Shown here piece by piece: positions 1 through 6,347 of a DNA stretch of 9,590 bases. This DNA is from Candidatus Limnocylindrales bacterium. Lineage in GTDB: Bacteria; Chloroflexota; Limnocylindria; Limnocylindrales; CSP1-4. Both the position numbers and the translations under genes were made by a program. The notes under the pieces were generated by a model, which saw only the letters and a list, made by a program, of their open reading frames with translations, was not told the origin of the DNA and searched no databases. Position 1 is the first letter of the stretch; each line of letters opens with the position of its first letter. The stretch covers positions 1 through 9,590 of the forward strand of contig JAUSJS010000338.1 in NCBI GenBank assembly GCA_030647575.1. Direction: 5' to 3'.

Positions 1-134
1 GCGAGATCGCCGACCGGCTCTTCATCTCGCCGAAGACCGCCGACCACCACATCCAGCACGTCTACACGAAGATCGAGGTATCGACGCGAGCCGCCGCCGC
101 CCTGTGGGCGATGCAGCACGAACTCCTCCGGTGA
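1..134 (+). CDS. LuxR-family regulator, C-terminal HTH fragment (5' end outside window)
   Basis: The open frame entering from the left edge (first full codon at 3) encodes 43 residues and stops with TGA at 132-134. It reads EIADRLFISPKTADHHIQHVY, then TKIEVSTRAAAALWAMQHELLR. This is the second half of a LuxR/FixJ (GerE) helix-turn-helix: the 'IA..L.IS.KT...HI' recognition helix, the 'Y.K..V..RA' helix, and a short 'A..H.LL' tail. The tail ends where such proteins end, so the HTH is the C-terminal domain. The family binds promoter DNA as a dimer; the N-terminal sensor or receiver domain lies outside the window. The HIQHVYTKI...STRAAAALWAMQH wording resembles HTH tails fused to HD-type phosphohydrolase domains in actinobacteria, but that is inference. 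Confident for the HTH, unknown for the sensor. Confidence 0.85.
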   Translation, partial: EIADRLFISPKTADHHIQHVYTKIEVSTRAAAALWAMQHELLR

Positions 135-503
135 GGGTCGAGACGGCCCTGGAGCGCCAAGTCAAGCGTGGCCGAGGGCGGAGCCAAACCTACCTCATCG
201 TCGAGCTTCAGCTCCGAGGGGTGACCTCGTCCACAACCACCCGGCGGGTGAGCCAACCGGCCCCAACGAAATCGGTGGGAAAGCCCCGTGGGTAGAGAGT
301 ACGAGGGGGTCCGGTTTGGGGTGAAGGCCGAAGTATTCGCCGGAATGCCGAATCGTCATTTCGCCGCATTCCCGGAGAGAAGCCGTAGACCTGTCGAGCT
401 GTCGTTACGGGTCTTGGGTCACCGCCCGCTCGCCTCGGTGTCTGACGGCGCCGGTTAACGGCCCGTGGGACCGGTATTTTGAGCGCCTCCAGGCGCAACG
501 TCG
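135..503. other. 369-bp stretch with no convincing gene
   Basis: This lies between the stop of the LuxR gene and the stop of the minus-strand VOC gene, so the flanking genes converge. The open frames here are low-complexity Arg/Pro/Thr readings without a ribosome binding site or a recognisable domain. Two small adjacent hairpins lie at 203-214 (GAGCT/AGCTC) and 215-229 (CGAGG/CCTCG), 70-95 bases past the LuxR stop. Another, GCGCC-TCCA-GGCGC, lies at 483-496, just beyond the VOC stop. None is followed by a T-run, so they are only weak candidate transcript ends. I see nothing else here. Confidence 0.5.
483..496 (-). terminator. Weak hairpin just past the VOC gene
   Basis: GCGCC and GGCGC pair around a 4-base loop, 8 bases beyond the stop codon of the minus-strand VOC gene. 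No U-run follows on the minus strand, so it is not a canonical intrinsic terminator. It could stabilise the 3' end or be chance. Confidence 0.2.
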
Positions 504-863
504 CTACATCATCATCGGACTTAGGAGCTGGAAGTAGTTGTCGTCGGGATCGGAGAATGTGGCGATCCAGGCTTCGGGCGCCTCACCCGGCTGGTAGGGC
601 TCCCGGACCACCGTTGCGCCGGCAGCCTTGAGCCGTTCGAAGTCGCCCTTCACGTCAGCGCTCTCGACGTTCCAGATCAGCCTTCCCGGCTGCGTGTTGC
701 TGCCCTTGACCTGATCGTGCGGCCCGACGGTGACAAAGCCGGTGCCGATCTGCCAACCGCTGTACCCGCCTTCATTCCAGCCGGGCGTACCGAACAGCTT
801 CGTGTAGTAGTCCATCAGGCGCTGCGGATCCGCGGATCCGATCAAGATGCTATTCAGGTTCAC
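504..863 (-). CDS. VOC (glyoxalase/bleomycin-resistance fold) family protein
   Basis: This 119-residue protein has the size of a single vicinal-oxygen-chelate unit (two beta-alpha-beta-beta-beta modules). The first module reads LNSILIGSADPQRLMDYYTK, with strand, helix and the usual 'Y...LFG' turn. The second ends EAWIATFSDPDDNYFQLLSP, the typical closing signature in which the Glu/Gln metal-ligand positions and the 'DPD.N.FQL' strand sit. VOC proteins use a divalent metal to bind small substrates (glyoxalase, dioxygenase or resistance functions); the substrate cannot be told from sequence. I chose GTG at 863 because AAGGAGG lies 4 bases upstream and the homology starts there. The frame stays open far upstream, but that part is antisense to the dehydratase remnant and is unlike VOC. 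It is a single gene, divergent from 975, probably cytoplasmic. Confidence 0.85.
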   Translation of the reverse strand: MNLNSILIGSADPQRLMDYYTKLFGTPGWNEGGYSGWQIGTGFVTVGPHDQVKGSNTQPGRLIWNVESADVKGDFERLKAAGATVVREPYQPGEAPEAWIATFSDPDDNYFQLLSPMMM

Positions 864-974
864 GTCGCCTCCTTGTTGATCTCCCGACTGGCTGGCACGC
901 CGCCCTGGTGCGAGGACGGCGAGTATGCGCTTGATGTCCGCCACTTCGTCGCCGGGTGAAGCTAGAGTTCCCGC

Positions 975-1508
975 ATGCAGGGCCCCCTGACGGCCGTCCC
1001 GCTCGCCGCCATCGAGGCCGCCCGCACTCGACTCCACGGCATCGCCCTCCGGACGCCTTTGGTGCGCCTCGGCCTGCCGGACGCCTCGCCCCAGATTCTC
1101 CTCAAGCTCGAGAACCTCCAGCCGATCGGCTCCTTCAAGCTGCGCGGTGCCGCCAACGCGATGGCACTTGCGGGGAGGGAGGCGTTGGCGCACGGCGTCT
1201 ACACCGCGAGCGCAGGAAACATGGCCCAGGGCCTGGCCTGGTGTGCTCGCGAGATGGGCGTCCACTGCAGGGTCATCGTGCCGGAATCGGCACCCGATAC
1301 CAAGGTCGCGGCCATCCAGCGGCTGGGCGGCGAGGTGATCAAGGTGCCGTTTCGCCCGCAGTGCGTTCGGCGCCTCGGCCCTCGCCCTGGGCGGACGGAT
1401 CGAGCTCGAATGCATCGCGATGATCGGCTAGCGAGAAGGGCTTACGGGCGCGTCACGAACCAGGTCGAACACGATCACCTCAGGAGTGTTCGTCTTCCGG
1501 ATCCGTGA
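975..1508 (+). pseudogene. Threonine dehydratase-like gene, 3' truncated and fused to a RidA-like tail
   Basis: Residues 1-126 are the N-terminal part of a fold-type II PLP enzyme of the threonine/serine dehydratase family. KLENLQPIGSFKLRGA contains the Schiff-base lysine (K55), and SAGNMAQG (79-86) is the phosphate/substrate loop, with Met where most members have His. RLGGEVIKVPF (117-126) closes the small domain. Family members run to about 310-400 residues; here similarity stops at codon 126 (position ~1352). The frame then runs on as Arg-rich nonsense to a TGA at 1506-1508, giving 177 residues. The whole C-terminal catalytic half is missing, so it should be inactive. Downstream of the break the DNA reads in another frame as the end of a RidA gene. 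No good ribosome binding site precedes ATG 975. Either a true deletion or an assembly join could explain it. Confidence 0.8.
1351..1431 (+). pseudogene. C-terminal remnant of a RidA/YjgF-family gene
   Basis: Read in the +1 frame relative to the dehydratase, this stretch gives F, then ARSAFGASALALGG, then RIELECIAMIG and a TAG stop. From the ARS it has the same length (25 residues) and pattern as the end of E. coli RidA, which goes ARSCVEVARL...KIEIEAIAVRR as I recall it. The matches include the ARS arginine and the second Glu of 'IE.E.IA', both at the RidA active site. The first ~100 residues of RidA are absent, because the upstream DNA is dehydratase. RidA hydrolyses the enamine/imine by-products of threonine and serine dehydratases, so the two genes were plausible neighbours before a deletion removed the DNA between them. 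The identification rests on a short segment, but length, motif and context agree. Confidence 0.6.
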
Positions 1509-1527
1509 CGGCCTAGTCGAGGAGTAG
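1468..1527 (+). pseudogene. Possible C-terminal scrap of a SnoaL-like/NTF2-fold protein
   Basis: In the same frame as the RidA tail, after its stop, the DNA reads NTITSGVFVFRIRDGLVEE and then TAG at 1525-1527. 'VFVFRIRDG.V.E' resembles the last beta strands of SnoaL-like (NTF2-fold) proteins, where 'v.RvrDGkI.e' is common. There is no start codon, ribosome binding site or upstream half, so this would be a decayed fragment. With under 20 informative residues it could be chance; low confidence. Confidence 0.2.
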
Positions 1528-1594
1528 GCCCGGCACGTTGACTTGAGGTGAATACCACCCGGGCCGTCGCCTCGCGGGAGCGTGCCTGACCCTC

Positions 1595-1623
1595 TTGTGA
1601 TCAGCGGGTGCAGGCGGGATAAT
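1595..1623 (+). promoter_or_regulatory. Sigma-70-like promoter of the GYD gene
   Basis: TTGTGA (1595-1600) and GATAAT (1618-1623) are separated by exactly 17 bases, close to the TTGACA/TATAAT consensus. Transcription would begin near 1630, giving a leader of about 45 bases that contains the AAGAGGAG ribosome binding site before ATG 1675. The promoter lies beyond the gene remnants, so the GYD gene is likely transcribed on its own. Confidence 0.6.
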
Positions 1624-1674
1624 CCGATTTCGTCGGAACTGGCCCGGCCGCATTGCTGGCAAGAGGAGACCGCC

Positions 1675-2001
1675 ATGCCCCTCTATCTCACGCGATTCAG
1701 CTACACCCCCGAAACGTGGGCGCGCCTGGCCATCAAGCCGGAGGACCGACGCGAAGCCGCCAAGAGCTACATCGAGGCGGTCGGGGGAAAGCTTGATGGG
1801 TTCTGGTACGCCCTCGGCGAATACGACGCCTACTGCCTGTGGGAGGCACCCGACAATGTGTCGATGGCTGCCGTCGCCATCGCAATCAGCGCCGGTGGCG
1901 CTCTATCCAAGTTCGAGACCACCGCGTTGCTGACCGTTGAGGAGACCCTAGAGGCGCTGGGGCGCGTCGACTCGATCCGGTATCGTCCGCCGGGCGCGTG
2001 A
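1675..2001 (+). CDS. GYD-domain protein
   Basis: This 108-residue protein matches the small GYD-domain family along its whole length. It begins MPLYLTRFSYTPETWARL, then EDRREAAKSYIEAVGGKLDG, a FWYALGEYDAYCLWEAPD strand (the 'GEYD' position gives the family its G-Y-D name), a small-residue helix at AAVAIAISAGGAL, and LLTVEETLEAL. The ferredoxin-like fold is inferred from the family; the biochemical role of GYD proteins is not established. I chose ATG 1675 because AAGAGGAG stands 6 bases upstream and the conserved MPLYL start falls there; the frame is open to 1582 but that extension is not family-like. No signal peptide, so probably cytoplasmic. A monocistronic unit behind its own promoter. Confidence 0.88.
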   Translation: MPLYLTRFSYTPETWARLAIKPEDRREAAKSYIEAVGGKLDGFWYALGEYDAYCLWEAPDNVSMAAVAIAISAGGALSKFETTALLTVEETLEALGRVDSIRYRPPGA

Positions 2002-2276
2002 CAAGACTGACTGTTTCCTATAGGCCGACCGTCGCACGCAGGTAGTCGCGGTCCCGCAAGATCTTTCTGCGCTGCCTTGCCCCAGTCCCGGCCGGATGTC
2101 GATCGATCCCCGGCACCTCGAAGACGATGCCTATCAGATGCTCGCGCCGGCCGAAGCTGGTTCCCCAACTACTCTCGCGCCACTTGCGCGATCGAGAAGC
2201 TCGAGAACACCTCGCCCCCGAAGTGGCGCCGGCGCCCCTGTCCCTGCGAAGCCGTTCGTTCCCGTCGGTCCTGTGT

Positions 2277-2293
2277 TACACTGAACCCGTGTA
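2277..2293. promoter_or_regulatory. Candidate operator upstream of the first toxin-antitoxin pair
   Basis: TACAC and GTGTA form a perfect inverted repeat around a 7-base spacer, 22 bases before the antitoxin start. TACACT (2277-2282) could itself serve as a -10 element, though no clear -35 is visible. RHH antitoxins repress their own operon by binding short palindromes at this position, so autoregulation is a reasonable inference. The arms are only 5 bp. Confidence 0.35.
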
Positions 2294-2314
2294 GCACGGG
2301 AGGTAGCGACGGCC

Positions 2315-2560
2315 ATGGCCAACCTGACCATCACGGTCGATGACCGACTCTTGAAGCAGGCCCGCATGCGCGCCCTCGAGGACGGGACCTCGGTCAACGC
2401 CCTGCTTCGAACCTATCTGGAGCGCTACGCTGGCGTCGGAGACACGGGCGCGGCCCTGAGCGGCTTCGCGCGGCTGGCCCGACGAAGTGCCGCGACCAGC
2501 GGCCCACGCGGTCGCATCTGGACGCGCGACGAGCTCCATGACCGAAGCGATCTTCGTTGA
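2315..2560 (+). CDS. Ribbon-helix-helix antitoxin (VapB-like)
   Basis: The protein has 81 residues. The N-terminus ANLTITVDDRLLKQARMRAL gives a short beta strand (LTITVDD) and first helix, and EDGTSVNALLRTYLERYAG gives the second helix, the MetJ/Arc (RHH) DNA-binding layout. The strand would insert into the operator as a dimer. Residues ~45-81 are basic with a C-terminal Trp/Asp/Glu stretch (RIWTRDELHDR), which in such antitoxins wraps the toxin active site. Start ATG 2315 follows GGGAGG at 11 bases, a slightly long spacing. The gene overlaps the PIN toxin by 23 bases, so the two are made together. Expected role: bind and inhibit the nuclease and repress the operon. Confident in the RHH fold and the pairing; the VapB label is by partner. 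Confidence 0.85.
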   Translation: MANLTITVDDRLLKQARMRALEDGTSVNALLRTYLERYAGVGDTGAALSGFARLARRSAATSGPRGRIWTRDELHDRSDLR

Positions 2561-2963
2561 CACGAACGTGTGGGTCTACGCGGTCGATGCCGCGGACCCA
2601 GCCAAGCGCGAGCGTGCGCTGGAGGCCACCGCGCCGGCGCCGGATCGCGATCTCGTCATCTCGACGCAGGTCCTGACGGAGTTCTACGCCGTCGTCACCC
2701 GCAAGCTTGCCGTGCCGCTGTCGGTGGAGGATGCCGACGCGATGGTCCGCCAGCTCGCGGTCCTGCCGGTCGTCGCGATCGACGCCTCGCTCGTCGTCTC
2801 GGCGATCGCCGGGAGCCGCGAGTGGCAGATCTCGATCTGGGATGCGCTGATCCTGAGAGCCGCCGATGTCGCCGGGTGTCGACGTGTCCTCAGCGAGGAC
2901 CTGGCCGATGGCGCGACGTACGGTTCGGTCGTGGTCGAGAACCCGTTCGCGGACCCGCGCTAG
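2538..2963 (+). CDS. vapC: PIN-domain ribonuclease toxin (VapC-like)
   Basis: This 141-residue protein is the normal length for a VapC toxin. Four acidic residues line up with the PIN Mg-binding site: D8 in IFVDTNVWVYAVD, E48 in QVLTEFYAVV, D102 in ISIWDALILRAA, and D121 (with D124 nearby) in VLSEDLADG. The ending VVVENPF is typical of the family. PIN toxins are Mg-dependent endoribonucleases, often cutting tRNA or rRNA and halting translation; the target here is unknown. I chose ATG 2538, inside the antitoxin gene, because the conserved core begins within five residues. It has no strong ribosome binding site, consistent with translational coupling. The active site is complete, so the toxin should be functional. 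Confidence 0.88.
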   Translation: MTEAIFVDTNVWVYAVDAADPAKRERALEATAPAPDRDLVISTQVLTEFYAVVTRKLAVPLSVEDADAMVRQLAVLPVVAIDASLVVSAIAGSREWQISIWDALILRAADVAGCRRVLSEDLADGATYGSVVVENPFADPR

Positions 2964-3007
2964 CCGCCCGCACGTCGCGGTACACGTCGGTGGACAAGAC
3001 CCTGGCA

Positions 3008-3029
3008 CCTGGGCTGGGCACGTCCCAGG
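3008..3029 (+). terminator. Hairpin between the toxin gene and yceI
   Basis: CCTGGG and CCCAGG pair perfectly around 10 bases; an alternative CTGGG-cacgt-CCCAG pairing has a 5-base loop. It sits 45 bases beyond the toxin stop. No T-run follows, so it is a weak terminator candidate at best. Confidence 0.25.
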
Positions 3030-3056
3030 CGAGGGCCATGGTCGAGCCTGGTCAGT

Positions 3057-3098
3057 TTGACGGGGCGTCATTCGCGTATATAGTTGCAGATACAACTA
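3057..3098 (+). promoter_or_regulatory. yceI promoter with an overlapping MarR-like palindrome
   Basis: TTGACG (3057-3062) and TATAGT (3079-3084) with a 16-base spacer form a plausible sigma-70-type promoter. Overlapping the -10 and the likely start site is TAGTTG-CAGATA-CAACTA (3081-3098), a perfect 6-bp inverted repeat in an A/T-rich patch that stands out from the GC-rich surroundings. Its size and AGTTG/CAACT form are those of MarR-family operators. A dimer bound here would block RNA polymerase. No MarR gene is visible in the window, so the regulator must be encoded elsewhere. Confidence 0.55.
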
Positions 3099-3162
3099 CG
3101 GACGAGCGCTCTCCAGACTGGCGCGCAGCCCGCAGCGCGAAGCCGTCCCAGGAGACCGCCCG

Positions 3163-3714
3163 ATGACTGAATGGACCCTCGACACCGCCCACGCGAACGT
3201 CGAATTCTCCGTCAAGCACATGATGATCTCGACCATCCGCGGTCGATTCCAGAAGCTCGAGGTCGATGTCGACTTTGACGAACAGGCGCCCGAGCGGTCG
3301 TCGGTCGTCGCCCGTATCGCGACCGCGAGCGTCACCACGAACCAGGAACGGCGCGACACCCACCTCAAGAGCGCCGACTTCTTCGACGTCGAGACCTACC
3401 CGGAGATGCTCTTCAATAGCACGAGTATCGCGAAGGTCAGCGACCGCGACTTCAAGATCAGCGGCGACTTGACGATCAAGGACCAGACTCATCCGATCGT
3501 CCTCGATGCCGAGCTGCTTGGTACCGTCGCTGGGATGCAGGGCGGCCGTGTGACTGCCGTCAGTGCGGACACCAGGATCAACCGCAAGGACTGGGGCATC
3601 ACGTGGAACGTCGGCCTCGAGAGTGGCGGCTGGCTCGTCGGGGACGAGATCAGGATCCACATCGAGTTCGAGCTCGTCGCGCCAGCCCTCGAGCTTGCCG
3701 CGGCGACGGCCTGA
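3163..3714 (+). CDS. YceI-family protein (lipocalin-like, isoprenoid-binding fold)
   Basis: This 183-residue protein covers the whole YceI domain. The start WTLDTAHANVEFSVKHMMIS and RGRFQKLEVDVDFD are the first strands. SVTTNQERRDTHLKSADFFD is the conserved middle segment, followed by YPEMLFNS, the KISGDLTIKDQTHPIVLDAE strand pair, and the ending NRKDWGITWNVGLESGGWLV then GDEIRIHIEFELV. The family forms an extended beta barrel that binds long polyisoprenoid or amide lipids. Many members are periplasmic, but this one has no signal peptide and should be cytoplasmic. ATG 3163 follows AGGAGA at 7 bases and is clear. The promoter carries a MarR-like operator, suggesting induction by a small molecule or oxidative signal (inference). 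It appears monocistronic. Confidence 0.93.
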   Translation: MTEWTLDTAHANVEFSVKHMMISTIRGRFQKLEVDVDFDEQAPERSSVVARIATASVTTNQERRDTHLKSADFFDVETYPEMLFNSTSIAKVSDRDFKISGDLTIKDQTHPIVLDAELLGTVAGMQGGRVTAVSADTRINRKDWGITWNVGLESGGWLVGDEIRIHIEFELVAPALELAAATA

Positions 3715-3783
3715 TCGGAGGGCGGCTCACCTTCGCAGACCAGAGGCGGGCGGCGGGGCGACGCGTCCGCTTCGAGCGATCAC

Positions 3784-3811
3784 GGTCGCCGTCGCATCGT
3801 GCTCGGCGACC
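3784..3811. terminator. Hairpin between the convergent yceI and CapA-remnant genes
   Basis: GGTCGCCG and CGGCGACC form a perfect 8-bp GC-rich stem with a 12-base loop, midway between two converging genes (stops at 3714 and 3855). It could end transcripts from both sides. Neither strand shows a T-run after the stem, so it would not be a classical intrinsic terminator. Confidence 0.35.
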
Positions 3812-3854
3812 AATCCCGAGATGAAGCGCCGCGAGGCCTGAGAGTGGCGTCTGC

Positions 3855-4259
3855 CTAGCCGGCCGCTCCGGTAACGACGACCTCATCGCCCGCGACCGTG
3901 AAGGTGTGTGCGAGCCCTCCAGACGCCCAGTCGATGTGATCGACGGCGACGGTGAAGCGCGGATCCGAGCTGAACAGCACCTCTGGCCGTAGTTCGGTGT
4001 CGATCCGCACGGGCATGAATGAGACACGCTCGACCCCGCTCGTCGTCAGCACGGCTTTGGCGATCATGCTCTTCATGGCATCCGGACCCATCGGCAGGCG
4101 CGGATACGCGGGGTCGTTCTCAACGCCGTGGCGGTGCCCCCCGATGTGCCCCGGGACGTGATTGCCGATCTCACGCTGGGACCACAGGAAGTGGGCGACC
4201 GTCCGCTGGTAGTCGGCGAGCACGCGCGGGATGTTGTGGATCCCCCAGTGCAGTGACAC
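3855..4259 (-). pseudogene. Remnant of a CapA-family (poly-gamma-glutamate synthesis type) gene
   Basis: The frame gives 134 residues from GTG 4259. It opens SLHWGIHNIPRVLADYQRTV, the mid-protein 'vvSLHWG.....p...dYQ' motif of CapA-family metallophosphatase-fold proteins. It later reads DPAYPRLPMG, IAKAVLTTSGVERVSFMPV, ELRPEVLFSSDPRF and FTVAGDEVVV, as in the C-terminal part of that family. Two parts are missing: the N-terminal ~200 residues (similarity begins at VVVSLHW near 4265, with an in-frame stop a few codons further upstream), and the block that normally follows 'YQ...AH', with the 'GHH.H' metal motif and 'FYSLGNF', replaced by FLWSQREIGNHVPGHIGGH. Without these it should be inactive. 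There is no ribosome binding site before the GTG. It could instead be a short diverged protein, but the truncation reading fits better. Confidence 0.6.
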
Positions 4260-4327
4260 GACGACAGGGTGGTGGCTCAGACTGGGTGGTCACGGGCCAA
4301 AGGATCGATCACTCACAGTAGTCGGAG

Positions 4328-6250
4328 ATGGGGATGCGGAGCGGTCTTGGCGGAGGGATGCGAAGCGGCACGGGCCCGGGGCTCATGCGCTCGTTTCGTC
4401 GCGACGGCACGGTGACGTCGGTCAGGCTGTCCCCGGGCATCTACCGCCGGATCGCCGGGTTCGCGACCCCGTATCGCTGGCCCCTGGCCGCCTTCCTGGT
4501 GCTCATCATCCTCGATGCGGTCATCAACGCCGCAAACCCGCTCATCTATCGGGCGATCATCGACGACGGGGCCCTCGGCAGGCGGCCGGCACTGATCGTT
4601 CAGCTCGCGCTCCTCCTGGCCGTCCTCGCCGTGGGCGATGCGCTCGTCTCGCTCGGCCAGCGCTGGATCTCGGCGCGGATCGGGGAGGGACTCATCTTCG
4701 ACCTGCGGACCCAGGTGTTCGCCCACGTCCAACGGATGCCGATCGCGTTCTTCTCCAGGACCCAGACCGGCGCCCTCGTCAGCCGCCTGAACAACGACGT
4801 GCTCGACGCCCAACGGGCATTCACGGACACGCTCTCGTCTGTGGTCGGTAACGTCTTCGGCGTCGCGATCACCCTCGTCGCGATGCTGTTCCTGTCGTGG
4901 CAGATCACCGTCGTCGCGCTGCTGGTCCTGCCGGTGATCCTGCTGCCGGCGCGTTGGGTCGGCCGCCGGGTCCAGGCGATCACCCGGGAGAGCTATGAGC
5001 TCAACGCGCGGATGACCAACACGATGACCGAGCGCTTCAACGTCGCCGGCGCCCTCCTCGTCAAGCTGTTCGGCAATCCCCAAGACGAGACCCAGAGCTT
5101 CGAGCAGAAGGCCGGTCGAGTGCGCGACATCGGCGTGACCCGCGCGATGTACGCCCGGTTGTTCCGGGCGGCGATCCTCCTTGCCGCCGCGCTCGCGACC
5201 GCGCTCGTCTACGGCTGGGGCGGGCTGCTCGCGGCCGATGGGGATCTCCAGGTCGGGACGCTCGTCGCGCTGGCCGCCTATCTCAACCGTCTCTACGCTC
5301 CGCTCACGGCGCTCTCGAATGTCCAGGTCGACGTGATGACCGCGCTCGTCTCGTTCGACCGACTCTTCGAGGTTCTCGACCTGCAGTCGATCGTGGCCGA
5401 CAAGCCCGGCGCCGTCGACATCCCGCGGGGGCCGGCGACCGTGGAGTTCGATCATGTCGACTTCCGGTACCCCGGAGCCGAGGAGGTATCCCTCGCGTCG
5501 CTCGAGGCGGTGGCGACCCTGGACCAGGCACCTTCACAGGCGGTCTTGTTCGATGTCTCGTTCGTCGCGCGCCCCGGGGAGCTCGTGGCGCTCGTGGGAC
5601 CATCCGGCGCCGGCAAGACGACGATCAGCAGCCTGATCCCCAGGCTCTACGATCCACGCGCCGGCGCGGTCCGGATCAACGGGGTCGACCTTCGCGATGC
5701 GAGCCTCGACTCGGTGCGTTGCACGGTCGGGGTGGTGACCCAGGACGCGCACCTGTTCCACGAGAGCATTCGCGCCAACCTGTTGTACGCGAACCCCGGG
5801 GCCTCCGACGGAGAGCTCGTCGATGCCCTGCGCGCCGCGCAGATCCTGCCGTTGATCGAATCCCTGCCCGACGGCCTCGACACGGTCGTCGGGGATCGAG
5901 GGTATCGACTGTCCGGTGGCGAGAAACAGCGGATCGCGATCGCCCGCCTGCTGCTCAAGGCGCCGGACGTCGTCGTCCTCGACGAGGCGACCGCGCATCT
6001 CGATTCTGAATCGGAATTGGCCGTGCAGGTCGCGCTCAAGGTCGCCCTTCGCGGGCGCACGTCGATCGTGATCGCCCATCGCCTGTCCACGGTCCGGGAG
6101 GCCGATCAGCTCCTCGTCATCTCCGAGGGCCGGATCGTCGAACGGGGCGCGCATGCCGAGTTGCTCGCTCTCGGCGGCCTTTACGCCGAGTTGTATCGAA
6201 CCCAATTCGTGCACCAGCGGACGCCGGCGACAGCCCCGGAGGACCTCTAG
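4328..6250 (+). CDS. ABC exporter half-transporter (fused TMD-NBD, MdlB/MsbA type)
   Basis: This 640-residue protein has a complete type IV ABC exporter layout. After a Gly/Met/Arg-rich N-terminus (1-30), six membrane helices lie near residues 52-76, 88-110, 170-190, 193-210, 280-303 and 306-328. The nucleotide-binding domain has an aromatic A-loop (Y381), Walker A GPSGAGKTT (424-432), Q-loop Q472, signature LSGGEKQ (528-534), Walker B VVVLDEA (548-554, catalytic E553), D-loop HLDS and H-loop H584. It would act as a dimer, or paired with another half-transporter, to export a drug, lipid or peptide; the substrate is unknown. A ~20-residue insert between the A-loop and Walker A (EEVSLASLEAVATLDQAPSQ) is, as I recall, shared by actinobacterial-type relatives. 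GGAG lies 6 bases before ATG 4334 but only 1 before ATG 4328, so residue 3 may be the true start. It has no partner gene and is transcribed alone. Confidence 0.93.
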   Translation: MGMRSGLGGGMRSGTGPGLMRSFRRDGTVTSVRLSPGIYRRIAGFATPYRWPLAAFLVLIILDAVINAANPLIYRAIIDDGALGRRPALIVQLALLLAVLAVGDALVSLGQRWISARIGEGLIFDLRTQVFAHVQRMPIAFFSRTQTGALVSRLNNDVLDAQRAFTDTLSSVVGNVFGVAITLVAMLFLSWQITVVALLVLPVILLPARWVGRRVQAITRESYELNARMTNTMTERFNVAGALLVKLFGNPQDETQSFEQKAGRVRDIGVTRAMYARLFRAAILLAAALATALVYGWGGLLAADGDLQVGTLVALAAYLNRLYAPLTALSNVQVDVMTALVSFDRLFEVLDLQSIVADKPGAVDIPRGPATVEFDHVDFRYPGAEEVSLASLEAVATLDQAPSQAVLFDVSFVARPGELVALVGPSGAGKTTISSLIPRLYDPRAGAVRINGVDLRDASLDSVRCTVGVVTQDAHLFHESIRANLLYANPGASDGELVDALRAAQILPLIESLPDGLDTVVGDRGYRLSGGEKQRIAIARLLLKAPDVVVLDEATAHLDSESELAVQVALKVALRGRTSIVIAHRLSTVREADQLLVISEGRIVERGAHAELLALGGLYAELYRTQFVHQRTPATAPEDL

Positions 6251-6311
6251 CGCCGGGGCCGCTCGATCGTGTGCATCCCGGTTCCTCGACCTCGTCGGTC
6301 AGCGATCACCA

Positions 6312-6341
6312 TTGACCCAGCCTCCGCAGGAGGCGTAGGCT
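6312..6341 (+). promoter_or_regulatory. Promoter of the second toxin-antitoxin pair, probably leaderless
   Basis: TTGACC (6312-6317) and TAGGCT (6336-6341) with an 18-base spacer fit a sigma-70-like promoter. A start 7 bases after the -10 falls on the A of ATG 6348. There is no ribosome binding site in the usual place, so the mRNA is probably leaderless. An AGGAGG is present at 6328-6333 but lies 14 bases from the ATG and inside the promoter. Confidence 0.5.
6320..6334. promoter_or_regulatory. Palindrome inside the promoter spacer (candidate autoregulatory operator)
   Basis: GCCTCC-gca-GGAGGC is a perfect 6-bp inverted repeat lying wholly between the -35 and -10 elements. A second, overlapping pair, AGCCT (6319-6323) and AGGCT (6337-6341), nests around it. 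AbrB-type antitoxins bind such sites to repress their own operon, so this is the natural operator candidate. A terminator for the ABC gene is less likely, as no clean T-run follows. Confidence 0.45.
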
Positions 6342-6347
6342 TTACTC

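Noticed and set aside
208..498. 96-residue minus-strand open frame in the gap after the LuxR gene
   Set aside because: Arg/Pro-rich composition, no ribosome binding site and no recognisable domain; typical chance frame in high-GC DNA.
864..1415. N-terminal extension of the VOC protein to 303 residues on the minus strand
   Set aside because: It is antisense to the dehydratase remnant and Arg/Gly-rich with no VOC-like content; the good ribosome binding site and conserved start are at GTG 863.
2096..2284. 62-residue plus-strand frame before the first antitoxin
   Set aside because: No ribosome binding site or family match; the second half is Pro/Arg/Ala filler and it runs into the antitoxin promoter region.
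4313..5455. 380-residue minus-strand open frame opposite the ABC exporter
   Set aside because: The Arg/Asp/Glu/Gly-rich, low-complexity translation is the antisense reflection of a well-conserved gene on the plus strand.
5534..6214. 226-residue minus-strand open frame opposite the ABC nucleotide-binding domain
   Set aside because: It is antisense to Walker A through the H-loop of a complete ABC protein, which explains all the coding signal here.
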